This document shows, piece after piece, positions 45,093 through 52,326 of a DNA stretch of 64,000 bases; positions within the stretch are counted from its first letter, which is position 1; each line of letters begins with the position of its first letter. The stretch is from a virus. The notes under the pieces were generated by a model. It saw only the letters and a list, made by a program, of their open reading frames with translations, was not told where the DNA came from and did no database searches. The translations under genes were made by a program, and so were the position numbers. The DNA is taken from positions 31,524-95,523 of IMG/VR virus record IMGVR_UViG_3300021171_000004. The stretch is one strand, 5' to 3'.

Positions 45093-45209
45093 ATGAACAC
45101 GGAAGCAATCAGCTTGATATTAGTAATCGTAGGTTTTGTGTTCTTTCCCGCTATTTTGATGGTTTATAGTTCCTATTTAGACTTAAAAGTGATAGCAGGA
45201 AAACAATGA
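45093..45209 (+). CDS. IS passenger: 38-residue membrane peptide
   Basis: AGGGAGC site before the ATG; one hydrophobic segment (ISLILVIVGFVFFPAILMVY). Its stop overlaps the transposase ATG, so translation may be coupled. Confidence 0.5.
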   Translation: MNTEAISLILVIVGFVFFPAILMVYSSYLDLKVIAGKQ

Positions 45210-46123
45210 GCCGCTCCACTATCAGCACGTTCAAGCTATTTGAACTGTTCCCCGATGAACCTACCGCTCGCAAGTATCTGGAGGGGCGTCTGTGGCCTAA
45301 CGGTGTTACCTGTCCTCAATGCAAGAGCAAAGAGCGCATCACGGTTCGCAAGGATGGCTTCTATCGTTGCAATGCTGACAAGCTGGACTTCACTGTGAGA
45401 ACAGGAACTATTTTCGAGCGGTCGCACGTTCCTCTTCACAAGTGGCTGTATGCGATGTACCTGCTAGTGACCGCTCGCAAGGGAATCTCTTCCCTGCAAC
45501 TCGGAAAGGAAATCGGTATCACGCAAAAGTCCGCATGGTTTGTTCTCCACAGGCTCCGAGAGGCTTGCGGCACCAAACTGGAAATGCTCAAGGGCACAGT
45601 CGAAGTGGACGAAACGTTCTTCGGGGGCGAAGAGAACAATCGCCACATGTACGACCGCATCCACAAGCCAAGAGAACGCTCGGAGAAAGTAGCCGTCATT
45701 GGCATCCGCGAACGTGGCGGAAATACTTATGCGGCTGTGACTGACAGCATCGGTGGACTCGCCCTCCGCACCGCTGTTCAAAAGAACGTACTGCCCGGCT
45801 CCCGCGTTATCTCGGATGAGGCTCCCGGCTACAAACGTCTAGGTTCCGAAGGCTACAAACACGAAGCCGTGAAGCACGTTGCTGGTGAATACGTCCGTGG
45901 GACGGCTCACACGAACGGAATTGAGTCGGTTTGGGCTGTGATGAAACGTGGGATGCACGGCGTCTATCATCACGCCGACCGCAAGCACGTGGGACGCTAC
46001 GTTAACGAGTTTACCTTTCGCCTGAATCAAGGGAACGTCAGCAGGCACACCACGGAGCGTCTGGATAGTTTTGTGGACGCCGTAGCAGGCAAGAGACTGA
46101 CGTTTGAGGCTCTGACCGCATGA
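45206..46123 (+). CDS. IS1595-family transposase
   Basis: 305 residues. N-terminal zinc ribbon: CPQCKSKERITVRKDGFYRC; helix-turn-helix-like GISSLQLGKEIGITQKSAWF. DDE-type core: EVDETFFGG (first Asp), VISDEAPGYK (second Asp) and GIESVWAVMKRGMHGVYHH (Glu in place of the third acid or Asn-Glu pair typical of this family). It moves the element by cut-and-paste. Codon use, richer in CGC/GCT/AAG than the A-ending phage genes around it, supports foreign origin. Confidence 0.92.
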   Translation: MSRSTISTFKLFELFPDEPTARKYLEGRLWPNGVTCPQCKSKERITVRKDGFYRCNADKLDFTVRTGTIFERSHVPLHKWLYAMYLLVTARKGISSLQLGKEIGITQKSAWFVLHRLREACGTKLEMLKGTVEVDETFFGGEENNRHMYDRIHKPRERSEKVAVIGIRERGGNTYAAVTDSIGGLALRTAVQKNVLPGSRVISDEAPGYKRLGSEGYKHEAVKHVAGEYVRGTAHTNGIESVWAVMKRGMHGVYHHADRKHVGRYVNEFTFRLNQGNVSRHTTERLDSFVDAVAGKRLTFEALTA

Positions 46124-46263
46124 AAATCCTAGATGCCGTCACGGACGTTGTGCTCGCTTACAAGCCCAAACCAAAGACTAAAGCCGCAAAGCGTAGAGCA
46201 CGAAGGAATAAGCGTGCGGAGAAAACTAAGGCCAAGTCAAAATCAAGGGAGTCAACTATATAA
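46120..46263 (+). CDS. IS small basic protein
   Basis: 47 residues from ATG 46120, overlapping the transposase stop. Very rich in Lys, Arg and Ala (KTKAAKRRARRNKRAEKTKA). It ends inside the right inverted repeat. It may be a nucleic-acid-binding accessory peptide or only an open frame. Confidence 0.4.
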   Translation: MKILDAVTDVVLAYKPKPKTKAAKRRARRNKRAEKTKAKSKSRESTI

Positions 46264-46276
46264 TTCCCCTTTATTT

Positions 46277-46389
46277 TGATGGACAAAGAACCGGAACGCT
46301 ACGACGTGATGTACAATTTCGCGACCGGGGTATATTTTTCTCGAAAAGAACTACTTGACGAATTAGCCCTAGATGTGGTACCATTCTGA
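46277..46389 (+). pseudogene. 3' part of the interrupted deoxyribosyltransferase-like gene
   Basis: When the IS and one CTTTATTT copy are removed, the frame continues GKPGF-ILMDKEPERYDVMYNF and ends at TGA 46387-46389. The restored C-terminus (MYNFATGVYFSRKELLDEL) matches the family's final beta strand and helix, where an aliphatic run is followed by a Tyr/Phe-rich segment and a Leu-rich helix. Confidence 0.85.
46355..46384 (+). promoter_or_regulatory. Possible promoter for the Nudix gene
   Basis: TTGACG (46355-46360), 18-base spacer, TACCAT (46379-46384), inside the 3' end of the broken gene. It would restore expression of downstream genes after the IS insertion. TACCAT is the same -10 as at 35575. 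Confidence 0.45.
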
Positions 46390-46390
46390 T

Positions 46391-46834
46391 ATGAAACGCT
46401 ACGTAGTTGGATTCATGTTTTCGGGAGATGGTTTGGATGTCTGTTTAATTCTGAAAAATCGTCCTGAGTGGCAGGCTGGAAAATTCAACGGTGTGGGCGG
46501 CAAGATAGAACCAACCGACCAAAGTTCCGCTGCCGCGATGTGCCGAGAATTTTTCGAGGAAACAGGAGTAAACACGGACGAGTGCGAGTGGGATAATTTC
46601 CTACTCATGCGATGCGATAAAGAATCAAAAATTCCGGGCAATACAAATCCTTTCGAAATATATTTCTTCCGAGCATTCTCAACCAAAATCTGGAATGTCG
46701 GAACCACCACAGACGAAATGATTTCCATAGTTTTGGCCGACGACCTTCCTGGAAACGTGGTTCCAAATCTCAAATGGCTCGTTCCCATGGCTCGAAATCG
46801 AAACATGCTGTACGGAGAAGTGACCGTAAAGTGA
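46391..46834 (+). CDS. Nudix hydrolase
   Basis: 147 residues from ATG 46391. Nudix box GGKIEPTDQSSAAAMCREFF followed by EETGV: all canonical positions are present except that Asp replaces the first Glu. The family cleaves nucleoside diphosphates linked to another group; MutT-like clean-up or dNTP control suits the neighbouring nucleotide genes. The substrate cannot be told from the sequence. Confidence 0.88.
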   Translation: MKRYVVGFMFSGDGLDVCLILKNRPEWQAGKFNGVGGKIEPTDQSSAAAMCREFFEETGVNTDECEWDNFLLMRCDKESKIPGNTNPFEIYFFRAFSTKIWNVGTTTDEMISIVLADDLPGNVVPNLKWLVPMARNRNMLYGEVTVK

Positions 46835-47250
46835 AGGTTTACCTCGCAGCCGCGTTTTCTCGCCAATCTGAAATTAAGGTTGTGGCAGAAAAATTGCGAC
46901 AAGCGGGAGTTGAAATCACTTCAAGGTGGATCGACGCAGAGACGATATACAAAAAACCTACGCGGCTTCGCACCGAAGACGGCTTTCACGACATCCAAGA
47001 CCTTCGAGCCGCCGACATTCTTGTTCGCTTCACGGATACGCCTAGCGGCCCAACCGTTCCGTCCCGATTAGTCTCATGCGCCCGTATGTTTGAATTTGGA
47101 ATGGCATGGGAACGTGGGATGCCAATCTTCGTGGTTGGCGGAAAACAAAACGTTTTTGATTATCTCCCGAACATTGTTCACTTTGTGAACGAGGAAAGTT
47201 TGTTGAGTTATTTTAGAAATTTAGAACCGTCATTGGACAGAATTCTATGA
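46831..47250 (+). CDS. Nucleoside 2-deoxyribosyltransferase-like protein
   Basis: 139 residues from GTG 46831, overlapping the Nudix stop. KVYLAAAFSRQSEI, ITSRWIDAET, LRAADILVRFTD and FEFGMAWERGMPIFVVG match the NDT/DUF4406 fold (nucleotide-binding strand, Asp, and Glu in place of the catalytic pair). It is a distant paralogue of the interrupted gene and may compensate for its loss. A perfect palindrome (47176-47190) encodes VHFVN near its C-terminus. Confidence 0.75.
   Translation: MKVYLAAAFSRQSEIKVVAEKLRQAGVEITSRWIDAETIYKKPTRLRTEDGFHDIQDLRAADILVRFTDTPSGPTVPSRLVSCARMFEFGMAWERGMPIFVVGGKQNVFDYLPNIVHFVNEESLLSYFRNLEPSLDRIL
47176..47190. promoter_or_regulatory. Perfect palindrome GTTCAC-TTT-GTGAAC
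   Basis: Full-match site near the 3' end of the deoxyribosyltransferase-like gene, 60 bases before the dCMP deaminase start. Confidence 0.65.
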
Positions 47251-47678
47251 GCGAAAAATGGGACCGCCGCTATCTCGAACTAGCCAAACACGTCGCTCAG
47301 TGGAGTAAGGATCCGAGCACGAAAACCGGGGCTGTGATTGTTTCGCCGGATAATTTTGTGGTTGGCCTCGGTTACAACGGATTTCCGCACGGCGTGGAAG
47401 ATACCAGTTACCGCCTCAACGAACGTGAACTCAAATACAAACTCATCGTGCATTGCGAGCGTAACGCGATTATCTCGGCCCGGCAGAATCTTTCAGGAAG
47501 CACCCTTTACACTTATCCGTTCATGTCCTGTGCTCCGTGCGCGGGCATGGTAATTCAAGCCGGAATCAAACGCTGTGTTTCGTATGTGAACAATAATCCC
47601 CGCTGGCAGGCGGATTTCGAACTCACCAAAACCATGTTTCAAGAAGCTGGCGTCACACTAAATCTCTACGAGGAATAA
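47247..47678 (+). CDS. Deoxycytidylate deaminase
   Basis: 143 residues. Converts dCMP to dUMP, the ThyX substrate. Zinc ligands and general base: VHCERNAI (His, Glu) and SCAPCAGM (two Cys). DPSTKTGAVIV and YNGFPHG are typical of phage dCMP deaminases. Overlaps the previous gene by 4 bases. Confidence 0.92.
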   Translation: MSEKWDRRYLELAKHVAQWSKDPSTKTGAVIVSPDNFVVGLGYNGFPHGVEDTSYRLNERELKYKLIVHCERNAIISARQNLSGSTLYTYPFMSCAPCAGMVIQAGIKRCVSYVNNNPRWQADFELTKTMFQEAGVTLNLYEE

Positions 47679-47679
47679 A

Positions 47680-48147
47680 ATGGCTGATTTGAAGGATTCT
47701 GGGACTCGCCAGGAATTCAAAACTGGGGCTGTGCGTGATACCGCAGGAAATAAACCCCTGCTCGAACTCATCCCAGAATGGGCCTCGCTCGCGTACGGAT
47801 GGGTGCTCGAAGCGGGCATGAGAAAATATTCCGCCCGCAATTGGGAAAAAGGGATGCCGATCTCCCGGTATATTTCTTCTGCAAAGCGGCATCTTGCGGC
47901 CTACTCTCTCGGTTTTCGGGATGAACCCCATCTTTGGCAGGCTTTTTGGAATATCGGCGGGGCGATACACACGCAAATTTTGGTGTATTTAGGGGTTTAT
48001 CCGGCAGAATTTTATGATTTACCGAACCACATAGGAAAAGAGCAGGCACCGATTTTATCTGAATTCGAGCGCGAACGAATCGATGCGATGATTAAGAGTT
48101 CGAAGGATTCGAATCCGCAACGACCTTCTGGCGGTTGCGTGAGTTAG
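47680..48147 (+). CDS. dATP/dGTP diphosphohydrolase-like protein (MazZ/DUF5664)
   Basis: 155 residues. GNKPLLELIPEWASLAYGWV, GMRKYSARNWEKGM, RYISSAKRHLAAY and AFWNIGGAIHTQILVYL follow the DUF5664 pattern, a MazG-like all-helical pyrophosphohydrolase. Some members (MazZ) supply dGMP or dAMP balance in phages with 2-aminoadenine DNA. No PurZ or DatZ is visible here, so ordinary dNTP control is as likely. The 3' end overlaps a convergent minus-strand gene. Confidence 0.75.
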   Translation: MADLKDSGTRQEFKTGAVRDTAGNKPLLELIPEWASLAYGWVLEAGMRKYSARNWEKGMPISRYISSAKRHLAAYSLGFRDEPHLWQAFWNIGGAIHTQILVYLGVYPAEFYDLPNHIGKEQAPILSEFERERIDAMIKSSKDSNPQRPSGGCVS

Positions 48148-48328
48148 TTCTGAAAATAATCTCTTCGTTCGATTTTCCTTCTTTACATCCACACTTACCC
48201 CAATCGTAGCTGCAACCGTTTTTACCGTGCGCCCAGTTCGAGTGTCCGCAAACTAAACAATTTTTGTTTCCGTATTCGTTCAGCAAATCCATAGCTTTTT
48301 CACGTCCCAAATCTTCCAGCCTGCTCAT
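48092..48328 (-). CDS. Small zinc-binding protein of the polymerase operon
   Basis: 78 residues, starting 4 bases inside the polymerase stop (ATGA). CLVCGHSNWAHGKNGC and WGKCGCKEG give a probable zinc site. It resembles the IS passenger at 44563 in the CxCGHxxxxH style. Converges with, and overlaps, the MazZ-like gene by 56 bases. Confidence 0.6.
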   Translation of the reverse strand: MSRLEDLGREKAMDLLNEYGNKNCLVCGHSNWAHGKNGCSYDWGKCGCKEGKSNEEIIFRTNSRNRQKVVADSNPSNS

Positions 48329-50592
48329 CCCTTTTTATACACCTTTCCCTCCCAACCTTCCGCCGCAAGCAACAATCCCGGCGCATACTCCGGCACGAAC
48401 TCCATACAAAACTTCAAATCCGACAGTCCAGGCGCGAACGGATCATCATCCTCTTCGGCTACGGCTTCGTCATGCGCGTGAAACACTAGGTTCATGCCCA
48501 TTTCATCCGCCAAAATCATTCCGTGCGTGAACACATCCCGGCTAAATCCTTGGTCCCCGTTCTCCGTTATTTTTCCCCCGTAGGTGTATACCGATCCCCA
48601 TTTGTTTCCTTTTCCAATTTGGCCCACACCGTGGCCAATCCCATCGTACATAATTTTATCGCGTTCGTACTCTTCTCCGTCTGACTGTCTGCGAGCGATC
48701 TCCGTCTCAACTCGGGCATTTATATAGTGCAAGCCACGTCCAGATGGCAGAATAATCCGCAAAATGAATGTGCCGTCTTTCCGAGCCCGCCGCTGAAAAA
48801 TACACTTTCCAACTTTCACAGTTTGCCCGGTTTTTAGAACTTTCACTGCGGCTTTTTGGTATTGGTCCCACAGTTCCACGACTTCGGGATATGAATCCCG
48901 GAAAGTCTCCCAAGCCAGATAGGATTGCTCCGCAGTGAGTTTTACGCCCATGTTTTTCGCGTAGCCCATCAAGCCAGTCAAAACAATATTACCCTGCCCG
49001 TCATCCTCGGTTTTGGCTTCATAAACAAAAACTGCGTTCGGATGCTGCGAACAGTGTCGCGCGTGCGGGTCTTTTTTATACCGGACCTCTTTTTTGCAAA
49101 CCGCGCAATATCGAACTGCGCCCGGCCCAAGTCCGTACCCGGCTCCAAGAACCGCGGGCTTTGAGGTTTGTCTTTTTTCCGCGGCGTCTTTATCTTTTTC
49201 CTTATACGCCTTTATCAAAATTGCGTACGCGATGTGGTACATTTTCGTGCCGAAATCAATGTACGGATCTCGGCCATCTCGGAAAACTTGCAGGATGGCA
49301 TCGCAGTTCGCCAGCCAGCCGAGCACCCGATTTTCAATTGCGGATAGGTCACACACCACCAGTTTTTTTCCTTCGGGAGCCTGAATCGCAGACCGAATGC
49401 AGGAAGTGGTCATTCCAATAATTGAAGGAAATCCCGGCTGCGGATCGAACCAAGTTTTTATTTCGGCTTCCGTGGCGTCGTAATTTTCGATTCCGAGCGA
49501 AATCAGTTCGAGCGCCCGGTCGTAGTGTTTTTCTATTTCCTTATCCGGACGGGGCAAATTTTGCGGTTGGAAACTTTTGCCTTTTTCACCACCGCCTTTT
49601 CCGGACCAACGGCCCGTGCGAGACGCTCCCATAAAAGAAAAAGCGTGACGCAAACGGTCATCCTCACTGAGCAGGCTCAACAAATTCTCGAATTTCATGT
49701 ACGAAATTTTCGCGGTCTCTTTTCGCAATTCCAGAGCCCGCCGACACAGAGCCGTAATTCCAGAATCCTGTGCCAGAGCCGCTTTCACAAAATTCTTTCC
49801 GAGCGACATATGCGGATATTGCTGCGTCTGCGCCCATTTCAGAAATTGGTCGCGGGAGTTGGGATTCGCGACTTCAGTAATTTCTTTCAATTTCGTGGTG
49901 AGCCGTTTTTTGGATTCCAAGGAGAGCGCCAGAGCGTTTTGTACGAATTTGCGGTTTACAGGAATGCCGCGGTCATTTATTTTTTGGTCGAGGATCCAGG
50001 CGCGGCGTTCGGATTCGGGCAAAGGAATATTCGAAACCAGTTTCAGGATTGCCCGTTCCGCAACCACGTCCTGTTTACAGTAGGAACCGAATAATTCCCA
50101 ATCCCGAGGTTCGTCCTCCCAGTTATGAAACTGTGGCTCTGAGATTCCGAACAAAGTTTCCTCGCCGCCTTTATGGTAGGGCATTGAGAATTTTTTAATG
50201 AGGCGTTTTCCGTCCGCAATCTTGGCGAGATCGGGAGGCAAACCAATAGCCATGCCAGCATCTGCAAGATGGCCGGGCAGCGAAAGGTGTCTAGCCCAGA
50301 CCATCGGATCGACCCAGCGCGAGGTAGGAAGTTCTATTTTTAATGGATATCGGAAAATGAAGCGTTCGAAGGCGGTGTTCCAAGCAACTAACTCCACGTC
50401 CGATTCGAGTGCTTCCTGAACTTCTGGTGGAATTCTGCCGCCATGCGGAAACCAGAGCGCAGGCTCATCGTCATCGAACGCCCACGCAAGCATCAGGGGC
50501 CGCGTGGAAGGATGTTTTGCGTAATTGTCAAGGCCGACTAGTTTTATGTCTGCGACACTAGCTGTTTCGAAGTCGAGGAAGAGTTTGGTCAC
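48325..50592 (-). CDS. Family A DNA polymerase with 3'-5' exonuclease
   Basis: 755 residues; the phage replicative polymerase. Exonuclease motif LFLDFETAS at the N-terminus and ELVAWNTAFERFIF. Polymerase motif A VVCDLSAIENRVLGWL, motif B EKRQTSKPAVLGAGYGLG, motif C FHAHDEAV. Between motif B and the palm there is an unusual Cys/His insert (CAVCKKEVRYKKDPHARHC, then H), which may bind zinc. It is the main gene of a minus-strand operon of about six genes. Confidence 0.93.
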   Translation of the reverse strand: MTKLFLDFETASVADIKLVGLDNYAKHPSTRPLMLAWAFDDDEPALWFPHGGRIPPEVQEALESDVELVAWNTAFERFIFRYPLKIELPTSRWVDPMVWARHLSLPGHLADAGMAIGLPPDLAKIADGKRLIKKFSMPYHKGGEETLFGISEPQFHNWEDEPRDWELFGSYCKQDVVAERAILKLVSNIPLPESERRAWILDQKINDRGIPVNRKFVQNALALSLESKKRLTTKLKEITEVANPNSRDQFLKWAQTQQYPHMSLGKNFVKAALAQDSGITALCRRALELRKETAKISYMKFENLLSLLSEDDRLRHAFSFMGASRTGRWSGKGGGEKGKSFQPQNLPRPDKEIEKHYDRALELISLGIENYDATEAEIKTWFDPQPGFPSIIGMTTSCIRSAIQAPEGKKLVVCDLSAIENRVLGWLANCDAILQVFRDGRDPYIDFGTKMYHIAYAILIKAYKEKDKDAAEKRQTSKPAVLGAGYGLGPGAVRYCAVCKKEVRYKKDPHARHCSQHPNAVFVYEAKTEDDGQGNIVLTGLMGYAKNMGVKLTAEQSYLAWETFRDSYPEVVELWDQYQKAAVKVLKTGQTVKVGKCIFQRRARKDGTFILRIILPSGRGLHYINARVETEIARRQSDGEEYERDKIMYDGIGHGVGQIGKGNKWGSVYTYGGKITENGDQGFSRDVFTHGMILADEMGMNLVFHAHDEAVAEEDDDPFAPGLSDLKFCMEFVPEYAPGLLLAAEGWEGKVYKKG

Positions 50593-50849
50593 TAGAATCC
50601 GAAAAAGTCTCTGATACGCTCGAAAAATGTAGGTTGGATTTGAGGGTCTGAAACGACAGTGGACAGTTGGTTTATCAGGTCCGCCAAAATCGGGAGATTC
50701 GCTCGCGCAATTGTCATACTCGCTTTATCTCCGTCTGATGTGGTCCACACCGATCCATGTACTCCATCTAAATCCACAAAAACATTTTCCCATCCATGGT
50801 CACGAACGCGGATTGTCACTCCGCAGGGCAATTTCTTAGTCAAATTCAC
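50592..50849 (-). CDS. Hypothetical 85-residue protein upstream of DNA polymerase
   Basis: GTG start 50849 behind AAGGAGAG. It has a beta-rich N-terminal half (CGVTIRVRDHGWENVFVDLD) and a helical C-terminus ending FFERIRDFFGF. The stop overlaps the polymerase ATG. No family is recognised; a polymerase accessory role is possible by position. Confidence 0.6.
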   Translation of the reverse strand: MNLTKKLPCGVTIRVRDHGWENVFVDLDGVHGSVWTTSDGDKASMTIARANLPILADLINQLSTVVSDPQIQPTFFERIRDFFGF

Positions 50850-51009
50850 AGGTTCTCTCCTTGTTCACTATGTGAACAGCGTACGGTTTTGACGCGCACG
50901 AAAAACAAGCAGGCTGATATTCCCCTTTTTCATCCCTGCGTCCGTAGCCCTCTTCTTTGTGGGAGCAGAAATAACAATCTCCGTTTTCGGCGGTCCATTT
51001 AGCGGTCAT
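50836..51009 (-). CDS. 57-residue zinc protein carrying a palindrome
   Basis: CYFCSHKEEGYGRRDE and CFSCASKPYAVH give two Cys pairs. The perfect palindrome at 50863 encodes VHIVN near its end and lies 14 bases upstream of the next start codon. It overlaps the next gene by 14 bases. Confidence 0.6.
   Translation of the reverse strand: MTAKWTAENGDCYFCSHKEEGYGRRDEKGEYQPACFSCASKPYAVHIVNKERTCEFD
50863..50877. promoter_or_regulatory. Perfect palindrome GTTCAC-TAT-GTGAAC
   Basis: Full-match site just upstream of the ribosome site of the gene before DNA polymerase. Confidence 0.7.
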
Positions 51010-51167
51010 ATTCGTATAATTTTCGGTTTCTCCGTTGGCGCGGGTTCCTGCCTGTAATGCAATTTCTGGTTTTTAGGGGAACCATGGTGTGTTCCATAGT
51101 AATTCCACCCAAGCGAGAAACCTGCGAAAACCAGTAAGAGAAACCCGGCGATTGCTCGAAAATTCAT
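51006..51167 (-). CDS. 53-residue membrane protein
   Basis: ATG 51167 behind GGGAGGGG. One hydrophobic segment (AIAGFLLLVFAGFSLGW) and a hydrophilic Lys/Pro-rich tail. Stop overlaps the next start. Confidence 0.6.
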   Translation of the reverse strand: MNFRAIAGFLLLVFAGFSLGWNYYGTHHGSPKNQKLHYRQEPAPTEKPKIIRI

Positions 51168-51234
51168 ACAACCCCTCCCTGCGGATAATTTCTACTTCTG
51201 GGCCGTCCTCTGCGGGATCGGACTTTTTGCTCAT
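51073..51234 (-). CDS. Possible 53-residue leader-less first gene
   Basis: First ATG after the minus promoter (51234), 10 bases from the -10 box. Its frame overlaps most of the membrane protein gene in another phase, so it may be an unused frame or a short leader peptide. Confidence 0.3.
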   Translation of the reverse strand: MSKKSDPAEDGPEVEIIRREGLYEFSSNRRVSLTGFRRFLAWVELLWNTPWFP

Positions 51235-51244
51235 CGTGCGAACA

Positions 51245-51273
51245 ATTCTATCCTATCCCAAAAACCCTGTCAA
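51245..51273 (-). promoter_or_regulatory. Promoter of the DNA polymerase operon
   Basis: On the minus strand: TTGACA (51268-51273), 17-base spacer, TAGAAT (51245-51250). Divergent from the ERF promoter. Confidence 0.7.
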
Positions 51274-51295
51274 GCAAAATCTTTTGAAAAAGATG

Positions 51296-51324
51296 TTGCA
51301 TTTTAGGAAAACCTGTGGTACTAT
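51296..51324 (+). promoter_or_regulatory. Promoter of the ERF/ssb operon
   Basis: TTGCAT (51296-51301), 17-base spacer, TACTAT (51319-51324). AGGAGGA follows at 51331 before the TTG start at 51343. Confidence 0.65.
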
Positions 51325-51342
51325 GTTTTCAGGAGGATTGAG

Positions 51343-52326
51343 TTGAGCGAAACCGAAATTACATATTCACAAAGTGAACAGGTCAACGAGCTAGTCGCGG
51401 CCCTCGCAAAAGCCAAGCTGAAGTATGGGGAAGTTGTTAAAAGTAAAGAAAATAAATACACAGGGTCCCTATATGCCGATTTGCAGGATTTGATGAATGC
51501 CGCCGAACGGCCCCTAGCTGAGGAAGGTTTGGTAATCGTTCATTTTCCGCTCGAACGCATCGAGCAAAAGAAGGCCGGAGCCCTAACTAAGCTAATTCAT
51601 GCGTCCGGACAGTTCTTCGGGAATCAGTTCCTTATGCCCGCTACTGGCAAAGCCTCTGGCGGCGCAGAAAAACTGGATGCCCAAACCGTGACAGGCGGCG
51701 TAACTTACGCTAAACGCTGCAATTACGGTGCTTTAGCCGGATTGGTAGGTGAAGCAGACGATGACGGAAACGCCCTGGCGGACAAATCCGACTCTCGACC
51801 CCCAGTTCCGCCGACGAAAGCACCAAAAGCACCCCCCGTAAACCAAGCGAAAGCTAATACAGGTGGGGATCGCCCGAATTCACATAGTGAACAATCGGCG
51901 GTTCCGAAGGCGGTTATTCCTCCGGCAGAGCCCGTAAAGACCCCCACGCCGCAACCAGCAGCCACGCAGACGAACGATCCCAGTTTTAACGATGTTGTGC
52001 CTGTCCAAGCGACTTTTCCCCTAGAATCGCCTGCCAGCACGTCTCAGCCGGATACAAGCGAAAAACCCACAAAATCTCAACTTGATACGTACACAGCCAA
52101 GGTTCGAGACGAAATTCGGCCTGCTCTGGAACGGGCAGGGTTAAAAGCATCGAAAAATGCCACGGTGGGAGCCAAACTCAAAAATTACCTAGTGTCCGCT
52201 TTTGGGACGAACGGGGCCAAGGACCTTACGGACTTGACAATTTCGCAGTGGGATGCTTTTATGAATACATACAACACAACCGATTCTGCTTCGTTCGCGG
52301 CTTTGGTTGAGGGAGGGAATAAGTGA
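51343..52326 (+). CDS. ERF-family single-strand annealing protein
   Basis: 327 residues, TTG start with AGGAGGA upstream. The first 150 residues fit the ERF family: SLYADLQDLMNAAERPLAEE, GLVIVHFPL, LIHASGQFF, TVTGGVTYAKRCNYGALAGL and EADDDGNA. ERF anneals complementary strands during phage recombination. The middle is a Pro/Ala/Lys linker and the C-terminus a small helical domain. Two palindrome copies (51365, 51878) lie in the N-terminal tail and in the linker, away from the conserved core. Confidence 0.85.
   Translation: MSETEITYSQSEQVNELVAALAKAKLKYGEVVKSKENKYTGSLYADLQDLMNAAERPLAEEGLVIVHFPLERIEQKKAGALTKLIHASGQFFGNQFLMPATGKASGGAEKLDAQTVTGGVTYAKRCNYGALAGLVGEADDDGNALADKSDSRPPVPPTKAPKAPPVNQAKANTGGDRPNSHSEQSAVPKAVIPPAEPVKTPTPQPAATQTNDPSFNDVVPVQATFPLESPASTSQPDTSEKPTKSQLDTYTAKVRDEIRPALERAGLKASKNATVGAKLKNYLVSAFGTNGAKDLTDLTISQWDAFMNTYNTTDSASFAALVEGGNK
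51365..51379. promoter_or_regulatory. Palindrome ATTCAC-AAA-GTGAAC
   Basis: One change in the left arm; at codons 8-12 of the ERF gene, about 40 bases after its promoter. Confidence 0.6.
51878..51892. promoter_or_regulatory. Palindrome ATTCAC-ATA-GTGAAC
   Basis: One change in the left arm; in the linker-coding part of the ERF gene (NSHSEQ). Confidence 0.55.

Larger units (their letters stand above)
44217..46268 (+). mobile_element. IS1595-family insertion sequence with passenger genes (2052 bp)
   Basis: Left end 44217-44238 and right end 46247-46268 are inverted repeats: both read GGGAATTATATAG and then match 7 of the next 9 bases (ACTCCC conserved). The element is flanked by identical CTTTATTT duplications; 8 bp is the usual size for the IS1595 family. 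It holds an IS1595-type transposase (45206) and at least four small open frames upstream plus one downstream. A third copy of the inner end motif, TTGACTCCCTTGA, lies inside at 44310-44322. Exact duplications suggest a recent insertion into the phage. Confidence 0.93.
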
